Shown: positions 18,101 to 27,680, counted from the first letter of the stretch. The stretch is 64,000 bases of DNA from Sphingobacterium spiritivorum (GCF_016724845.1 NZ_CP068082.1:2170001-2234000), one strand, 5' to 3'. Notes: a model not told the origin generated them from the letters alone. Made by a program: numbers and translations.

Positions 18101-18302
18101 CTCTTTCTAAGGGAATGACTACAGATTTGATCAATAGTTCGTTGTTCGCTCCGGGATACGAGGCCGTAATATTTACTTTGGGCGGAGAGATAGACGGAAA
18201 CTGTGTCACCGGAAGTTTTGCAAGTGACAGTATTCCTAAGAATAATATAATCAGTGAGATTACAATAGACAGAACGGGTCTGCGAATAAATTTCTTAAAC
18301 AT
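15111..18302 (-). CDS. RND efflux pump inner-membrane permease (HAE1/AcrB type)
   Basis: Proton-driven exporter of the hydrophobe/amphiphile efflux family, 1063 residues. Twelve hydrophobic segments with two large periplasmic loops; proton-relay Asp pair in GVVVDDAIVVIEAV (TM4), plus PPGSTLERTN, and GLLGKNAVLIVEFA in TM11. Substrates are likely toxic organics or drugs, not predictable here. Located 22 bases after the adaptor gene and overlapping the channel gene, giving a complete adaptor-permease-channel operon. Confidence 0.96.
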   Translation of the reverse strand: MFKKFIRRPVLSIVISLIILFLGILSLAKLPVTQFPSISPPKVNITASYPGANNELLIKSVVIPLERGLNGVPGMKYMTSDAGNDGEASIQVVFDLGTDPNVAAVNVQNRVSSVVNKLPPLVVREGVKITREEPNMLMYINLYSDDPKADQKFLFNYADINVMSELRRVSGVGFADILGTREYAMRIWLKPDRLTAYNISSDEVMEALNQQSLEASPGKTGESSGKRSQSFEYILKYPGRFNNETDYGNIILKAKSGGEFVRLKDVADVEFGSSMYDIYSTLNGKPSAAITVKQSYGSNASDVIKNVKELMTDLQKNNFPKGMHYDISYDVSRFLDASIEKVVHTLFEAFILVAIVVFLFLGDWRSTLIPALAVPVSLVGTFAIMSAFGITLNMISLFALVMAIGVVVDDAIVVIEAVHAKMEEKNLSPLKATEEAMHEISGAIIAITLVMASVFIPVAFMSGPVGVFYRQFSITMVSSIMLSGVAALTLTPALCALILKNNHGKAKKKTWISKFLDSFNNMFTKGAGRYEKLLNKTVTKKAFTLPLLLAFCICTFFLSNSLPSGFIPGEDQGMIYAIIQTPPGSTLERTNQIAKELLRESEDIDGVQSVSSLAGYEILTEGTGSNSGTCLINLKSWEERKESAAEIIEKLEEKAKNIPGANIEFFQPPSIPGYGAAGGFELRLLDKAGSGDYQKMEQVSNDFVKELKKRPELGSAFTFYSASFPQYMLKIDNDLAEQKGVTIEKAMDNLSTLIGSNYETSFIRFDRPYKVIVQAGPQYRALPTDLLKLYVKNDKDQMVPYSDFMHLEKVYGLSEITRHNMYNSAEVSGSPAPGYSSGQAIKAIQEVANSKLPRGFGIDWAGISKDEVSRGNEAIYIFLICLGFVYLILSAQYESFILPLPVILSLPTGIFGAFLCLKLLGLENNIYAQVAMVMLIGLLGKNAVLIVEFAVQKKAEEGISVVKAAIEGATIRFRPILMTSFAFIAGLIPLVMATGPGALGNRTIGTAAAGGMFIGTIFGLLIIPGLYYIFGTIAERSRLARYEEENPLTEKTEPYEHDGKFED

Positions 18303-18324
18303 AATATTTCATTTTAAGCCAGCC

Positions 18325-19407
18325 TTACTCTGCTTTTAATTTCAACGATTGCATCACTTTTTCCGGCTCCTGAAACTTCGTTTGTACTTTTTGATCATCT
18401 TTTACTTTCTGTACACCTTCCAGTAAGAAGCGGTCACCGTCTGCAAGACCCGAACTGATCACATAGAGATCCGGAATTTCATAGGCGATCTTGATGTTTC
18501 TGGATTTGGCTATTCCATTTTTATCAATTACAAAGACATATTTTTGATCCTGAATCTCGTAGGTTGCTTTCTGCGGGATGATCATTGCATTTTTCAATGG
18601 CAATACCATTTGTATTTTTCCGGTTTCTCCGTTTCGCAACAGTTTATCGGGGTTTGCAAATTTGGCGCGGAAAGCAATATTTCCCGTTTCATTATCAAAC
18701 TCACCTTCTATAGTCTGTATTTGCCCTTTTTTAGGAAAAGCTTCCCCGTTAGCCATAATCAGCGTCACTTCCTTACTGCCTCTGTCATTGATATGTGTCT
18801 GGTAATTTAGATATTCAGGCTCCGACACGTTGAAATAACTGTACATTTCCGTGTTATTGGACAGGGATGTCATCAGATCACCTTCATCGACCAGACTCCC
18901 CTGTTTCAGCGGAATACGGTTGATTATACCCGAAAACGGAGCTTTGATATCTGTAAAGGATAAGTGGATCTGGGCCAGCTTCATTTCGGCATTGGCTGCA
19001 TCCAGCTTAGCCTTAGCCATAGCTTTTTCATTTTTAGAAACAATGTTATTGGAAGCCAGTGTACTGGCATTTTCCAACTCGATTGTTGCCTGTTCTACTT
19101 CAGCTTTTGCTTTCAGCAATTCTGCCTGATACAGCTGAGGCATGATACGGAATAGTGTCTGGCCGGCACTGACATACTGACCTTCATCTACAAAGATTTT
19201 TTCTAAAAAACCCTTCTCTTGAGCTCGGATTTCGATGTTTTGTACAGATCGGATCTGTGAAACATATTCCTTCGTGAAAGAGGTGTCTACTCTTAACGGA
19301 CTGGTAACGGTGTACTCTGCTACTTCTTCTTTTTTCTCTTTTTTAGCAGTACAGCTTGTTTGGTATAATAATGCAAACAAGCTCATGAACATGATAATTC
19401 TCTTCAT
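18325..19407 (-). CDS. RND efflux periplasmic adaptor (membrane fusion protein), lipoprotein
   Basis: Connects permease and outer-membrane channel. Signal with lipobox (LLYQTSC), a biotinyl-lipoyl-like domain (VQNIEIRAQEKGFLEKIFVDEGQYVSAGQTLFRI), an alpha-hairpin of about 60 residues, then the second lipoyl half (LSFTDIKAPFSGIINRI) and beta-barrel. 360 residues. First gene of the pump operon; no local repressor gene is seen. Confidence 0.94.
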   Translation of the reverse strand: MKRIIMFMSLFALLYQTSCTAKKEKKEEVAEYTVTSPLRVDTSFTKEYVSQIRSVQNIEIRAQEKGFLEKIFVDEGQYVSAGQTLFRIMPQLYQAELLKAKAEVEQATIELENASTLASNNIVSKNEKAMAKAKLDAANAEMKLAQIHLSFTDIKAPFSGIINRIPLKQGSLVDEGDLMTSLSNNTEMYSYFNVSEPEYLNYQTHINDRGSKEVTLIMANGEAFPKKGQIQTIEGEFDNETGNIAFRAKFANPDKLLRNGETGKIQMVLPLKNAMIIPQKATYEIQDQKYVFVIDKNGIAKSRNIKIAYEIPDLYVISSGLADGDRFLLEGVQKVKDDQKVQTKFQEPEKVMQSLKLKAE

Positions 19408-19584
19408 GATATGAATTAATATAGGACAAATGGAAATTGGGAAACCGATGATTTCTTCAGGGACTATTGTGACATCACGGAATAGCCGGATACAGGCAGT
19501 CTAACAGCAGTAAAAATTCAATAATATGCCATTAGCCATCGATAAGCGTATCGGCGACTGTAAATATGATGTATGGAAAGGTTA

Positions 19585-19974
19585 TCAGATTCTTAATACC
19601 CGCTGGAGGATATATTTGTAAGAAGGGGTATACAGATGAAAATAAAAAGGAAGACGGTCCTTATGTCTGTATTGTATAAAAGGTAAAAGCAACCCGTATG
19701 ACAGATCAATGATCTGTTTGGATAGCTGCATGTCTTTTCGTCCGAAAACAAAATCAGTATCTTCATTTTCTACACTGAAAATACTTTTTTCTTCTTCATC
19801 CAGCAGACTGTTTTTCATGACGAGAGCGTCATGGTGTATATGACAGGTCTGTTTCGTTTGCTGCATTTGATTTCCCTGAATACCGTACACCTGCTGTGCA
19901 GTATGTGCATAGGCATGGTGATGTCCCCATATCAGGAGAAAACAAATATTCAATATGAAAAATACAGCTCTCAT
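19585..19974 (-). CDS. hypothetical small exported protein
   Basis: I start it at ATG 19974, which begins a signal peptide (MRAVFFILNICFLLIWG) followed by a His-rich patch (HHHAYAH). The mature part has one Cys in TCHIHH and a basic, Tyr-rich end. No family recognised. A metal-binding role could be imagined from the His cluster but is not supported further. It lies 177 bases before the efflux adaptor on the same strand and might be part of the same stress response; this is speculative. Confidence 0.5.
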   Translation of the reverse strand: MRAVFFILNICFLLIWGHHHAYAHTAQQVYGIQGNQMQQTKQTCHIHHDALVMKNSLLDEEEKSIFSVENEDTDFVFGRKDMQLSKQIIDLSYGLLLPFIQYRHKDRLPFYFHLYTPSYKYILQRVLRI

Positions 19975-20251
19975 TTTCAAAGGCCAAAAATAGCAAAAGT
20001 TTAATCTCCTCAAAGCGAAACCGGTGCCGTGATATGTGAAATAATCGTTAAATTTTCTTTTGGAGGCTTTTTTGAACGATAAATTACATGGTTTTTACAT
20101 TTTATGTTGTCAGAATGTAGACTATTAGCTACTTTCAACTCCAATATAGCAGCACACAAATACGGATATGGATAATTTTTTATTGTGTCTATAGTCAAAA
20201 AGTAATCAGATTATCTCCCTGTATGCCGCAAATCGTAACCTATTATTTTTT

Positions 20252-23200
20252 ATGATCAAACATTTTCTCTGTTCACTGGGAATTTCACTGGGCAGTCTGC
20301 TCACAGTACATGCACAGTCCCAGGCATCCTTTTTCTCGTATCCGACTTTGAGTCCGGACGGGCAAACAATCGTATTCAGTTACGATGGCGATCTGTGGAA
20401 AGTCGCCGCAGATGGTGGTCTGGCCTTACGGCTTACCGCAATGTCCGGAACTGAGATCGCACCCCGGATTTCTCCTGATGGCAAATGGCTTGCTTTCTCT
20501 TCCAATCAGAATGGCAATATGGATGTATACATTATGCCGCTGGAAGGGGGCGATATCCGACAGTTGACATACCACGATGCAGGTGACGAAGTAGACAGCT
20601 GGAGCTGGGATAGTAAGAGTATATATTTTACTTCGTCAAGATACAACCGGTTCAGCAGTTATAAGGTTGCTGTCAACGGAGGAACTGCAGAACGGATGTT
20701 TCCGCATTATTTCAATACCATTCATAATGTTGTAGAGACGCCTTCCGGAGAACTGTTATTCAACGATTCCTGGGAAAGTAATTTTGCGTCTAACCGCAAG
20801 CGCTATAAAGGAGCTTTCAATCCGGACATTCTTTCTTACTCTCCGAAGCAAAAACAATTCAAACAATATACGGATTATGCAGGGAAAGATTTCTGGCCGA
20901 GTGTGGACCAGAAAGGAGCTATTTTCTTTGCTTCGGATGAGGTAAACGGGGAATACAATCTGTACAGCTTTGTTAATGGAAAGAAAACCGGGCTTACAAA
21001 ATTTCCAACCTCCATTAAACGCCCTGCTGTCTCGGCAAACGGAACAAAGGTGGTGTTTGAGAAGGATTATCAGCTATTTTTATATGATGTAGCCACAAAG
21101 AAAACCATCCAGCCTAAAATAGCAATCAGCCGTAACCTGGTATTGAACAAGCAGCAGGAGTTTGATGTCAAGGATAATATCAGCAATGTGGATGTTTCTC
21201 CGGACGGCAAAAAAATGGCTTTTGTCTCCCGCGGAGAATTGTTTGTGAGTGATATAGAAGGAAAATTTGTGCGGCAGATGCCGGGTCAGGGCGAACGCAT
21301 TGTGGAGGTCAAATGGCTTAAAGACAATAAAACCTTACTCTTTAATCAGACCTACCAGGGTTATCTCAACTGGTTTACGATCGCTGCAGACGGCAAGGAA
21401 CAGGCAAAACAATTGACAAAAGACCTTCGTAACAACAGGATTATCGAATTTAATAAGGATCGTACTCTGGGAGTCTACCTCAGCGGTCGCGATGAGGTGC
21501 GTACATTAGACCTCAATACGTTGAAAAGCAGTACAGTGGTAAAGGATGAAATATGGGCGTTTCAAAATTCCTCTCCTTCATTTTCTCCGGACGGCAACTA
21601 TATCCTGTTCACGGCATACCGCAATTTTGAACAAGATATTATGCTGCATAACCTGAAGACGAACAGCACTGTCAATCTCACGAATACAGGAGTATCCGAG
21701 CTTACTCCTACCTGGTCTCCTGATGGGAAGTATATTTATTTTGCGAGTAACCGGACAAAGCCTTCCTACCCTACCGGAGTACAGAACGCCAGCATATACC
21801 GTATGGCGTTGGAAAACTTTGATGAAGACTACCGCATCAGCAAGTTTGACGAACTATTCAAAGAGACGGAGAAGGTAAAAAAAGATACGACAGCACAAAA
21901 GAAAACGCCTGCAGATAAGGATAAAAAAGAACCGGCGAAAACGGCTTCTGCTGACAAACCGGTGGTGACTATAGATACACAGGGATTGCTGGACCGTATA
22001 ACACTGGTCAGTCCGGCTTTCGGTACGCAGCTGGATCCCGTTGTGTTTCAAAAGGGCGATAAGACCTATGTTTTCTATTCTTCCAATCACGGAGAGGGAC
22101 GCGGAGCGTTATACCGTACTGTGATTGAACCCTTCACTTCGAATAAAACAGAGAAGGTAGCTGATGGAGGCGTCGGAACTTTATTTGAAACGGGTGGCAA
22201 ATATTATGCATTGAGCAGAGGAGCTATTCAGAAATATAATATAGATGCAAATAAATTTGATAAAGTAGATGTTTCATTGAAATTTCAACGTAATCTTGAA
22301 AAAGAATTTTCGCAGATGTTTTATGAAACCTGGGCCGGGATAGAAGAAAACTTCTATGACGGAACTTTTCATGGAATAGACTGGTCTGCCGTGAAAAAAC
22401 AGTATGAAGCGTATCTGCCGAATATCAATAACAGAGCGGACCTGCGCATATTACTCAACGATATGTTGGGCGAGCTGAATGCCTCACATTTAGGTTTTAA
22501 TTCTTCCGGTCCTGAAGAACGTAAAAGCTTTACTGCTGTCACGAATGAGATTGGTGTGGTATATGATACAAAAGATCCCTGGAAGGTGTCACAGATCATT
22601 GTCAACAGCCCGGCTTCACGCAAAGGCATAGACATTAAAGAAGGCGATATCCTGTTGGCAGTCAACGGCCAGAGCATTGATAAAACCAGAGACCGGGATT
22701 CCTATTTTACCTTACCTTCCCTAGCAGAAGAAATGGCGCTGACTTTCAGCCGTCAGGGTAAAGAAATCAACGTCAATATACGCCCGCAGCCGGCAAATGC
22801 ACAGCGGGAGCAGCTCTATGATGAGTGGATCAAAGCAAACAGAGCTAAGGTGGACGGAATGAGCAACAACCGGATCGCCTATTCTCATATGAAAAATATG
22901 GGGGGTGACGAGTTAAACCGCTTTTTACTGGATATGGCCGAACAGGAAAATAATAAAGATGCGATCATACTGGATCTGCGCTACAACACCGGAGGCAATG
23001 TGCACGATGAAGTTCTGCGTTTTCTGTCACAGCGTCCATATCTGCAGTGGCAATACCGGGATGGTAAGCGGGCACCTCAAAGTAATTTTGCTCCTGCCGC
23101 CAAACCAATTGTACTGTTGATCAATGAGCAGTCGCTCAGTGATGCCGAGATGACTGCTGCGGGATTCAAGGCGCTGAAGCTGGGTAAGATTATCGGAACC

Positions 23201-23422
23201 GAAACCTATCGCTGGATTATCTTCACTTCAGCGAAGGGGCTAGTCGATGGATCTATGTACAGAGTACCGGCCTGGGGATGTTATACCTTGGATGGTCAGG
23301 ACCTGGAGCTGACAGGAGTATCACCGGATATCTATGTCAAGAACACATTTACAGACCGTTTAGAAGGAAAGGATCCGCAGTTGGAAAAAGCAATACAGGA
23401 AATCCTGAAAGATTTGAAATAA
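20252..23422 (+). CDS. tricorn-like S41 family peptidase
   Basis: Exported protease of 1056 residues: signal peptide (ends VHAQ), WD40/PD40-type beta-propeller repeats (FSYPTLSPDGQTIVF..., ISPDGKWLAFSSNQNGNMDVY, FSPDGNYILFTAYR) to about residue 560, a Lys-rich linker (about 550-575), a PDZ domain (NSPASRKGIDIKEGDILLAVNGQSID, about 785-830) and an S41 domain. The nucleophile Ser is in NEQSLSDAEM (about residue 963). Tricorn-type enzymes degrade peptides; this arrangement is frequent in Bacteroidota. Followed directly by a terminator, so monocistronic. Confidence 0.92.
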   Translation: MIKHFLCSLGISLGSLLTVHAQSQASFFSYPTLSPDGQTIVFSYDGDLWKVAADGGLALRLTAMSGTEIAPRISPDGKWLAFSSNQNGNMDVYIMPLEGGDIRQLTYHDAGDEVDSWSWDSKSIYFTSSRYNRFSSYKVAVNGGTAERMFPHYFNTIHNVVETPSGELLFNDSWESNFASNRKRYKGAFNPDILSYSPKQKQFKQYTDYAGKDFWPSVDQKGAIFFASDEVNGEYNLYSFVNGKKTGLTKFPTSIKRPAVSANGTKVVFEKDYQLFLYDVATKKTIQPKIAISRNLVLNKQQEFDVKDNISNVDVSPDGKKMAFVSRGELFVSDIEGKFVRQMPGQGERIVEVKWLKDNKTLLFNQTYQGYLNWFTIAADGKEQAKQLTKDLRNNRIIEFNKDRTLGVYLSGRDEVRTLDLNTLKSSTVVKDEIWAFQNSSPSFSPDGNYILFTAYRNFEQDIMLHNLKTNSTVNLTNTGVSELTPTWSPDGKYIYFASNRTKPSYPTGVQNASIYRMALENFDEDYRISKFDELFKETEKVKKDTTAQKKTPADKDKKEPAKTASADKPVVTIDTQGLLDRITLVSPAFGTQLDPVVFQKGDKTYVFYSSNHGEGRGALYRTVIEPFTSNKTEKVADGGVGTLFETGGKYYALSRGAIQKYNIDANKFDKVDVSLKFQRNLEKEFSQMFYETWAGIEENFYDGTFHGIDWSAVKKQYEAYLPNINNRADLRILLNDMLGELNASHLGFNSSGPEERKSFTAVTNEIGVVYDTKDPWKVSQIIVNSPASRKGIDIKEGDILLAVNGQSIDKTRDRDSYFTLPSLAEEMALTFSRQGKEINVNIRPQPANAQREQLYDEWIKANRAKVDGMSNNRIAYSHMKNMGGDELNRFLLDMAEQENNKDAIILDLRYNTGGNVHDEVLRFLSQRPYLQWQYRDGKRAPQSNFAPAAKPIVLLINEQSLSDAEMTAAGFKALKLGKIIGTETYRWIIFTSAKGLVDGSMYRVPAWGCYTLDGQDLELTGVSPDIYVKNTFTDRLEGKDPQLEKAIQEILKDLK

Positions 23423-23425
23423 ATC

Positions 23426-23462
23426 AAAAAGCCGGTATATCAGAAATGAATACCGGCTTTTT
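23426..23462 (+). terminator. terminator after the S41 peptidase gene
   Basis: AAAAAGCCGGTAT ... ATACCGGCTTTTT, 13-bp perfect stem. Confidence 0.85.
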
Positions 23463-23550
23463 AATGGTCTTTTGTTAACATGTTGCCGTCCCTGGCCGTT
23501 TAAGAAAACCAACATTTATGTTGCGTAATATGGTCTTTTTTGAAGGCTGG

Positions 23551-24525
23551 TTATTGCTGATCGCAGATCAGAATATTCGACTGTCCTAATCTCTGGGAGC
23601 CTCTTGATGCCGGAACAGCAACATCGCCAGTTGGCAAAAAGTCTATTGTACCCGCTTGTTGTGGCACGTATATTTCTACCGAAGTCACAGAATAGCCCTG
23701 AGGAAGATATTTGATATAATACCCATCCGGGTGAAAGCTCCAGATACCTCTCGGAAATTTTTCATTAACAGGAGCTACGCCGGTAAGCATGGCCAGACTT
23801 TCAATTTCCTGATAAGAGGCATTCGCTTTATACATCAGTCCTCTGATCTTGTTTTCGATTTCTACAATTGTTTTTGCCGGTTCAGGCAGGTTTTGTGTCA
23901 GAGACTGCATCGCTTCTCCGCTAAGATAATCAATGACAGAGCTACCCAAAGCTGACAGGTCTTTTTGACTCAGGAGTATTGCTGCGGTAGCCTGCAGCTC
24001 CGGAGATAGTTTTGTAAAGTTTGTCTTTGCTATAATAGCCCACAGCAGCACCTGTACCTGAGATTGTTCGATTTCAGGATGATTTTCCCAGTTTGCAATG
24101 AGCGTACGTGCTATCTTTTCTTTAGGGCCGGCCAGCGGAGCAAAGAGATAGGCATCTCCTCTTGATGGTCCGTAAGTACCTGCCTGCAGACAGAAACTTT
24201 TGAATGTTCCTTTATAAAAGCCCGGTTTCAGCCTGAAGCCTGTAGTTTTGGTATATTGAGCGCTTAACGTGCAAAGATCTGTTTTGACAGAATCTTTTCC
24301 GAAATCAGCAACAAGCGTTTTCTCCTGATTACAATCATCAAAATTGGTTGTGATAGGGTCGGATTTCAATAACTTCAGTTGGGAACTGTTGAGCGCTTTG
24401 CTCACTCCTTTATTGACTATATCTCCCAGTTTCCCAAATTGAGCCTGAGCATGGAAACTCTGCAATGCGACAAAAAGTATGACCAATCTAATGGTGAAAT
24501 TTTTTAAAGAATCTGTATTGTACAT
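23551..24525 (-). CDS. exported hypothetical protein
   Basis: Start placed at ATG 24525, which gives a clean signal peptide (RLVILFVALQSFHAQAQ); the frame stays open upstream, but those residues look non-coding. About 324 residues, with mature sequence FGKLGDIVNKGVSKALNSSQLK, several Cys, helical middle and a C-terminal beta part with GIWSFHPDGYYIKYLPQGY. No known domain. It lies alone, convergent to the peptidase gene. Confidence 0.7.
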   Translation of the reverse strand: MYNTDSLKNFTIRLVILFVALQSFHAQAQFGKLGDIVNKGVSKALNSSQLKLLKSDPITTNFDDCNQEKTLVADFGKDSVKTDLCTLSAQYTKTTGFRLKPGFYKGTFKSFCLQAGTYGPSRGDAYLFAPLAGPKEKIARTLIANWENHPEIEQSQVQVLLWAIIAKTNFTKLSPELQATAAILLSQKDLSALGSSVIDYLSGEAMQSLTQNLPEPAKTIVEIENKIRGLMYKANASYQEIESLAMLTGVAPVNEKFPRGIWSFHPDGYYIKYLPQGYSVTSVEIYVPQQAGTIDFLPTGDVAVPASRGSQRLGQSNILICDQQ

Positions 24526-24730
24526 CTCTGATTTAGATGGATTAAACTCAAAGTTAATATAAATATCGGTAAGAACAAGATGAATTTTTTGTAAACAAAA
24601 TCTTAGCCATCCCGTTATCACAGTGTCATAATATTGCGATAAGAACCGTTCATAGCTCTTGCTTAGGCTCAACTATTGTAGTATGTTAATTTAATGTTGT
24701 AAATTTAGTATGTCTTTAAAATCCCTCCAT

Positions 24731-25210
24731 ATGAAAAAGATATTTCTTCTTTTCGCTGTATTTGCGGTAATTCTTTTACCGGCAAAAGGACAGCAGGAAT
24801 TGTCTGCCAGTAAAGGCGGTAGTTCCTGGATCTGGGGCCCGTCTGTGGGGTATCAATACCAAAAAGGTAATTTTTTAAAAGTTTCAGGCTGGGGTCTTTT
24901 TGCGCCCAATGATAATCAGTATATGAAAATTGATGCGGGCGCCAACTTTACCTGGATGATGAATAAGACGACAGTTATTCCCGAACTTGGATTTACTTAT
25001 TACCTGAGTGATAAAGGGGTCTGGCCTTTTCTGAAGGGAGAAATTACACCTTATACCGTGACACCAAAGGTGGGGGTGAGTTTGCTTTCACTCGTGGACA
25101 TCGGTGTCGGCTACGGCCTTGATATGCAGACTAAGGATAATTTTAAACCCCTGAAAGGTTTTACTACTTCCATCAGTGTCAATGTACCGTTTAACTTCTT
25201 TATCCGTTAG
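24731..25210 (+). CDS. exported hypothetical protein, tandem paralogue A (small beta-barrel-like)
   Basis: Signal peptide MKKIFLLFAVFAVILLPAKGQ, then a compact beta-rich domain starting SWIWGPSVGYQYQKGNFLKVSGW and containing NFTWMMNKTTVIPELGFTYY. Start taken at the ATG of the signal peptide, although an ATG at 24710 is in frame. The next gene is a clear paralogue. The alternating pattern and aromatic ends suggest a small outer-membrane barrel, but no family is recognised. Confidence 0.72.
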   Translation: MKKIFLLFAVFAVILLPAKGQQELSASKGGSSWIWGPSVGYQYQKGNFLKVSGWGLFAPNDNQYMKIDAGANFTWMMNKTTVIPELGFTYYLSDKGVWPFLKGEITPYTVTPKVGVSLLSLVDIGVGYGLDMQTKDNFKPLKGFTTSISVNVPFNFFIR

Positions 25211-25414
25211 TCATAGAGCGTCTGTGACAGAGTTATAACAGCATTGGGCACCCAAATGATCTACCCTGAATTTTGTTCCTTTTCAGGATATTACTTACGT
25301 GCATTTATTGTTAACCTCTTTGGTCTGTTTCATCAGCCAGTAAAGGGTGTTTCATTTTTAATATTTTGATTCGTAAAGTTAATTGGGTAAATTGAATGGA
25401 ATTAATTTTTCGAT

Positions 25415-25879
25415 ATGAGAAACACATGTCCTTTCTTTTTCCTTTTTATATTGCTCCTGCTAACTCCTGAAACTCTTCAGGCACAAAAGAATAAATGGAT
25501 TTGGGGGCCGTCTGTAGGGTACCAGTATCAAAGTGGTAACTTTTTGAAAGTATCAGGCTGGAATCTGTTTGCGCTGAATTCTAAAGAATATATAAAAGTT
25601 GATGGCGTTGCCAACTTCACCTGGATGATGAATAAGACAACTGTTATCCCGGAATTAGGATTTACTTATTACAGGGGTGAAGATGTTTTTTGGCCTGCTT
25701 TGAAAGCTGAGGTTACCCCTTATACTTTCACCCCCAAAATTGGAATTGGACTGATCTGTTTAGTAGATATAGCTGTTGGTTATGGGTTTGATCTGAGAAC
25801 AAAGTCTCAGTTCAAACCTGTCCGCGGATTTACGACCTCCGTTAATTTTAATATACCTTTTAATCTCACCGTTCTTTAA
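25415..25879 (+). CDS. exported hypothetical protein, tandem paralogue B
   Basis: 154 residues; signal peptide ending LQAQ, then KWIWGPSVGYQYQSGNFLKVSGWNLFA, very close to paralogue A along the whole mature chain (shared blocks include FTWMMNKTTVIPELGFTYY and GFTTSV/I). A 204-base gap separates the two genes, so each may have its own promoter. Ends one base before the stop of the convergent response-regulator gene. Confidence 0.72.
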   Translation: MRNTCPFFFLFILLLLTPETLQAQKNKWIWGPSVGYQYQSGNFLKVSGWNLFALNSKEYIKVDGVANFTWMMNKTTVIPELGFTYYRGEDVFWPALKAEVTPYTFTPKIGIGLICLVDIAVGYGFDLRTKSQFKPVRGFTTSVNFNIPFNLTVL

Positions 25880-25880
25880 A

Positions 25881-26633
25881 CTATTTTTCGAGCCAGGATT
25901 TGAAATCACTTACCCGCTCCCGGCTGACGATCATTTCCTGATCCGGGTCAGGCTGCAGATATATGCGCAGACGGGAGTTGGAATGTACCGCAATTTCTTT
26001 GATGCTGTCTATCTGGATAATGTGACTGCGACTGATCCTGAAAAACCGATTGGGGTCAATCATCTTTTCAACTTTATCCAGAGTGATGTCAAGCAGATAA
26101 TTGTTTCCTTGACGCGTCCACAAGTAAGTACCTTTGTGTTCACTATAAATGCAGGCAATGTCCTGTATATCAATTACCTTGATCGTTTGCCCTATTTTTA
26201 TCGTAAACCGCTCTTTGTAAGACTCTTTTTTTGTTAGTTTCAATAGCGAACGGATCTCATTCATGTCTACCGCCTCTTTACTGTGCTGCAGTTTGAGAAA
26301 TTTGTCAAATGCAAACTTCAGCTCTTCCTCAATAATGGGTTTGAGCAGATAATCAATGCTGTTCATCTTGAAAGCACGTAACACAAACTCATCATAGGCT
26401 GTCGTAAATATGATTGCTGACTGTACGTTCACCTCTTCAAAGATCTCGAAGGAGAGTCCGTCGGACAATTGTATATCGAGAAATATGAGTTCAGGCTCAG
26501 GATTAGACAACAGCCATGCTTTGGCATCTTCTACCGAGTGCAAAAGCGCTGTCACCGTATATCCCATATTTTCTACCTTCCGCTTCAGCAGACGGGCAGA
26601 AGGCATTTCATCTTCAATGATTATTATATTCAT
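25881..26633 (-). CDS. LytTR-family response regulator
   Basis: DNA-binding response regulator: receiver domain with phosphoacceptor D53 in LIFLDIQLSDG, acidic pocket IIEDE at the start and Lys in LLKPI, then a LytTR DNA-binding domain (about residues 145-248) with FRISRSHIIQID. 250 residues. The start overlaps the end of the sensor kinase gene by 4 bases (ATGA), so the two form one system. Targets unknown; LytTR proteins often control exported or wall proteins. Confidence 0.94.
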   Translation of the reverse strand: MNIIIIEDEMPSARLLKRKVENMGYTVTALLHSVEDAKAWLLSNPEPELIFLDIQLSDGLSFEIFEEVNVQSAIIFTTAYDEFVLRAFKMNSIDYLLKPIIEEELKFAFDKFLKLQHSKEAVDMNEIRSLLKLTKKESYKERFTIKIGQTIKVIDIQDIACIYSEHKGTYLWTRQGNNYLLDITLDKVEKMIDPNRFFRISRSHIIQIDSIKEIAVHSNSRLRIYLQPDPDQEMIVSRERVSDFKSWLEK

Positions 26634-27673
26634 GATTCCGATTTGATAGCTAACAGAGGTAAGCCTACCTCAAAATTTCCGTTTTGATCGTTAATAATGA
26701 CTTCTTCAGTCGTCAACAGGTGGTAGCGATTGATAATATTGCTTAATCCTATCCCCGTAGACTCTCCCAGTGTCTCTTTAGGCTGCAGATTGTTGCTTAC
26801 ATACAGGTATTTGTCTTTTTTGACAATCCTAATATGCAGTTTGCGGGCAGTGCTCACCACATTATGTTTAATGGCATTTTCGATTAGCAACTGCAGAGAC
26901 AAGGGGATAATATTTTCTTCTTCTTCAATATAACTGTCATCGATCTCTACGACAAGGGCTTCCTCAAAACGAAGTCTGAGCAGATTGAGGAAGATTTGGG
27001 CAAACTTTAGTTCCTGCTGTGCTGGGACCAGTTCCTTGTCTTTTTGCTCCAGCACATAGCGATAGATGCGCGAAAGAGAGGTGGTAAAGTCCACCGCCTT
27101 TTCCGGACTCTCTTCTATCAGGCCGGTGAGCACATTGAGGCTGTTGAACAGGAAATGCGGATCAATCTGATTCTTAAGGGATTCAAATTGAGCTGTAGCG
27201 TTTCCTGCGATCTGCTTCTGCTTCTGAATTTGCGCATTTTTATACGCTTTGTAGAAGTAAAAGGCATAGAAGCCGAGACCAACAAGTAAGGCAATAAGAG
27301 TTGTCATGATATAGACCTCCGGACGTTGCCCTGACAGAAACTCTACAAAGGAAAGTTCTCCGAAAATAACCAGAAAAAAGCAATTGACCACGAAGACCAT
27401 CAACACCGTTACCAGAATACTGCCGGGTATAAAGTAAGATAGTCGTCTACGCCAATGATTATCATTGGGCACCTTGCTGTGAATATAAGCGGCCAGATTG
27501 CTGTTGAGCATATAACCCATCACCCCGTAGATCATTCCGATCTGTGCTCCTCTGGATTTGTAAAACTGAATATCCAGATTGCCGTAGGTGATGAGATAAT
27601 AGGCCGAAAATAATAAGGAAATGCCTGCACTTATTACTATTCCCAGAAGTAATGATTTAAGAAAGGCTTTCAT
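26630..27673 (-). CDS. LytS-type sensor histidine kinase
   Basis: Membrane kinase with four hydrophobic helices in the first 150 residues and no periplasmic sensor of size, then a His_kinase domain with the phospho-His in QIDPHFLFNSLNVL and an ATPase N-box (LLIENAIKHN) and G-box (GIGLSNIINRY). I start at ATG 27673, where the first membrane helix begins, rather than an upstream in-frame ATG. Pairs with the overlapping LytTR regulator. Confidence 0.92.
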   Translation of the reverse strand: MKAFLKSLLLGIVISAGISLLFSAYYLITYGNLDIQFYKSRGAQIGMIYGVMGYMLNSNLAAYIHSKVPNDNHWRRRLSYFIPGSILVTVLMVFVVNCFFLVIFGELSFVEFLSGQRPEVYIMTTLIALLVGLGFYAFYFYKAYKNAQIQKQKQIAGNATAQFESLKNQIDPHFLFNSLNVLTGLIEESPEKAVDFTTSLSRIYRYVLEQKDKELVPAQQELKFAQIFLNLLRLRFEEALVVEIDDSYIEEEENIIPLSLQLLIENAIKHNVVSTARKLHIRIVKKDKYLYVSNNLQPKETLGESTGIGLSNIINRYHLLTTEEVIINDQNGNFEVGLPLLAIKSES

Positions 27674-27680
27674 ATCGGTA

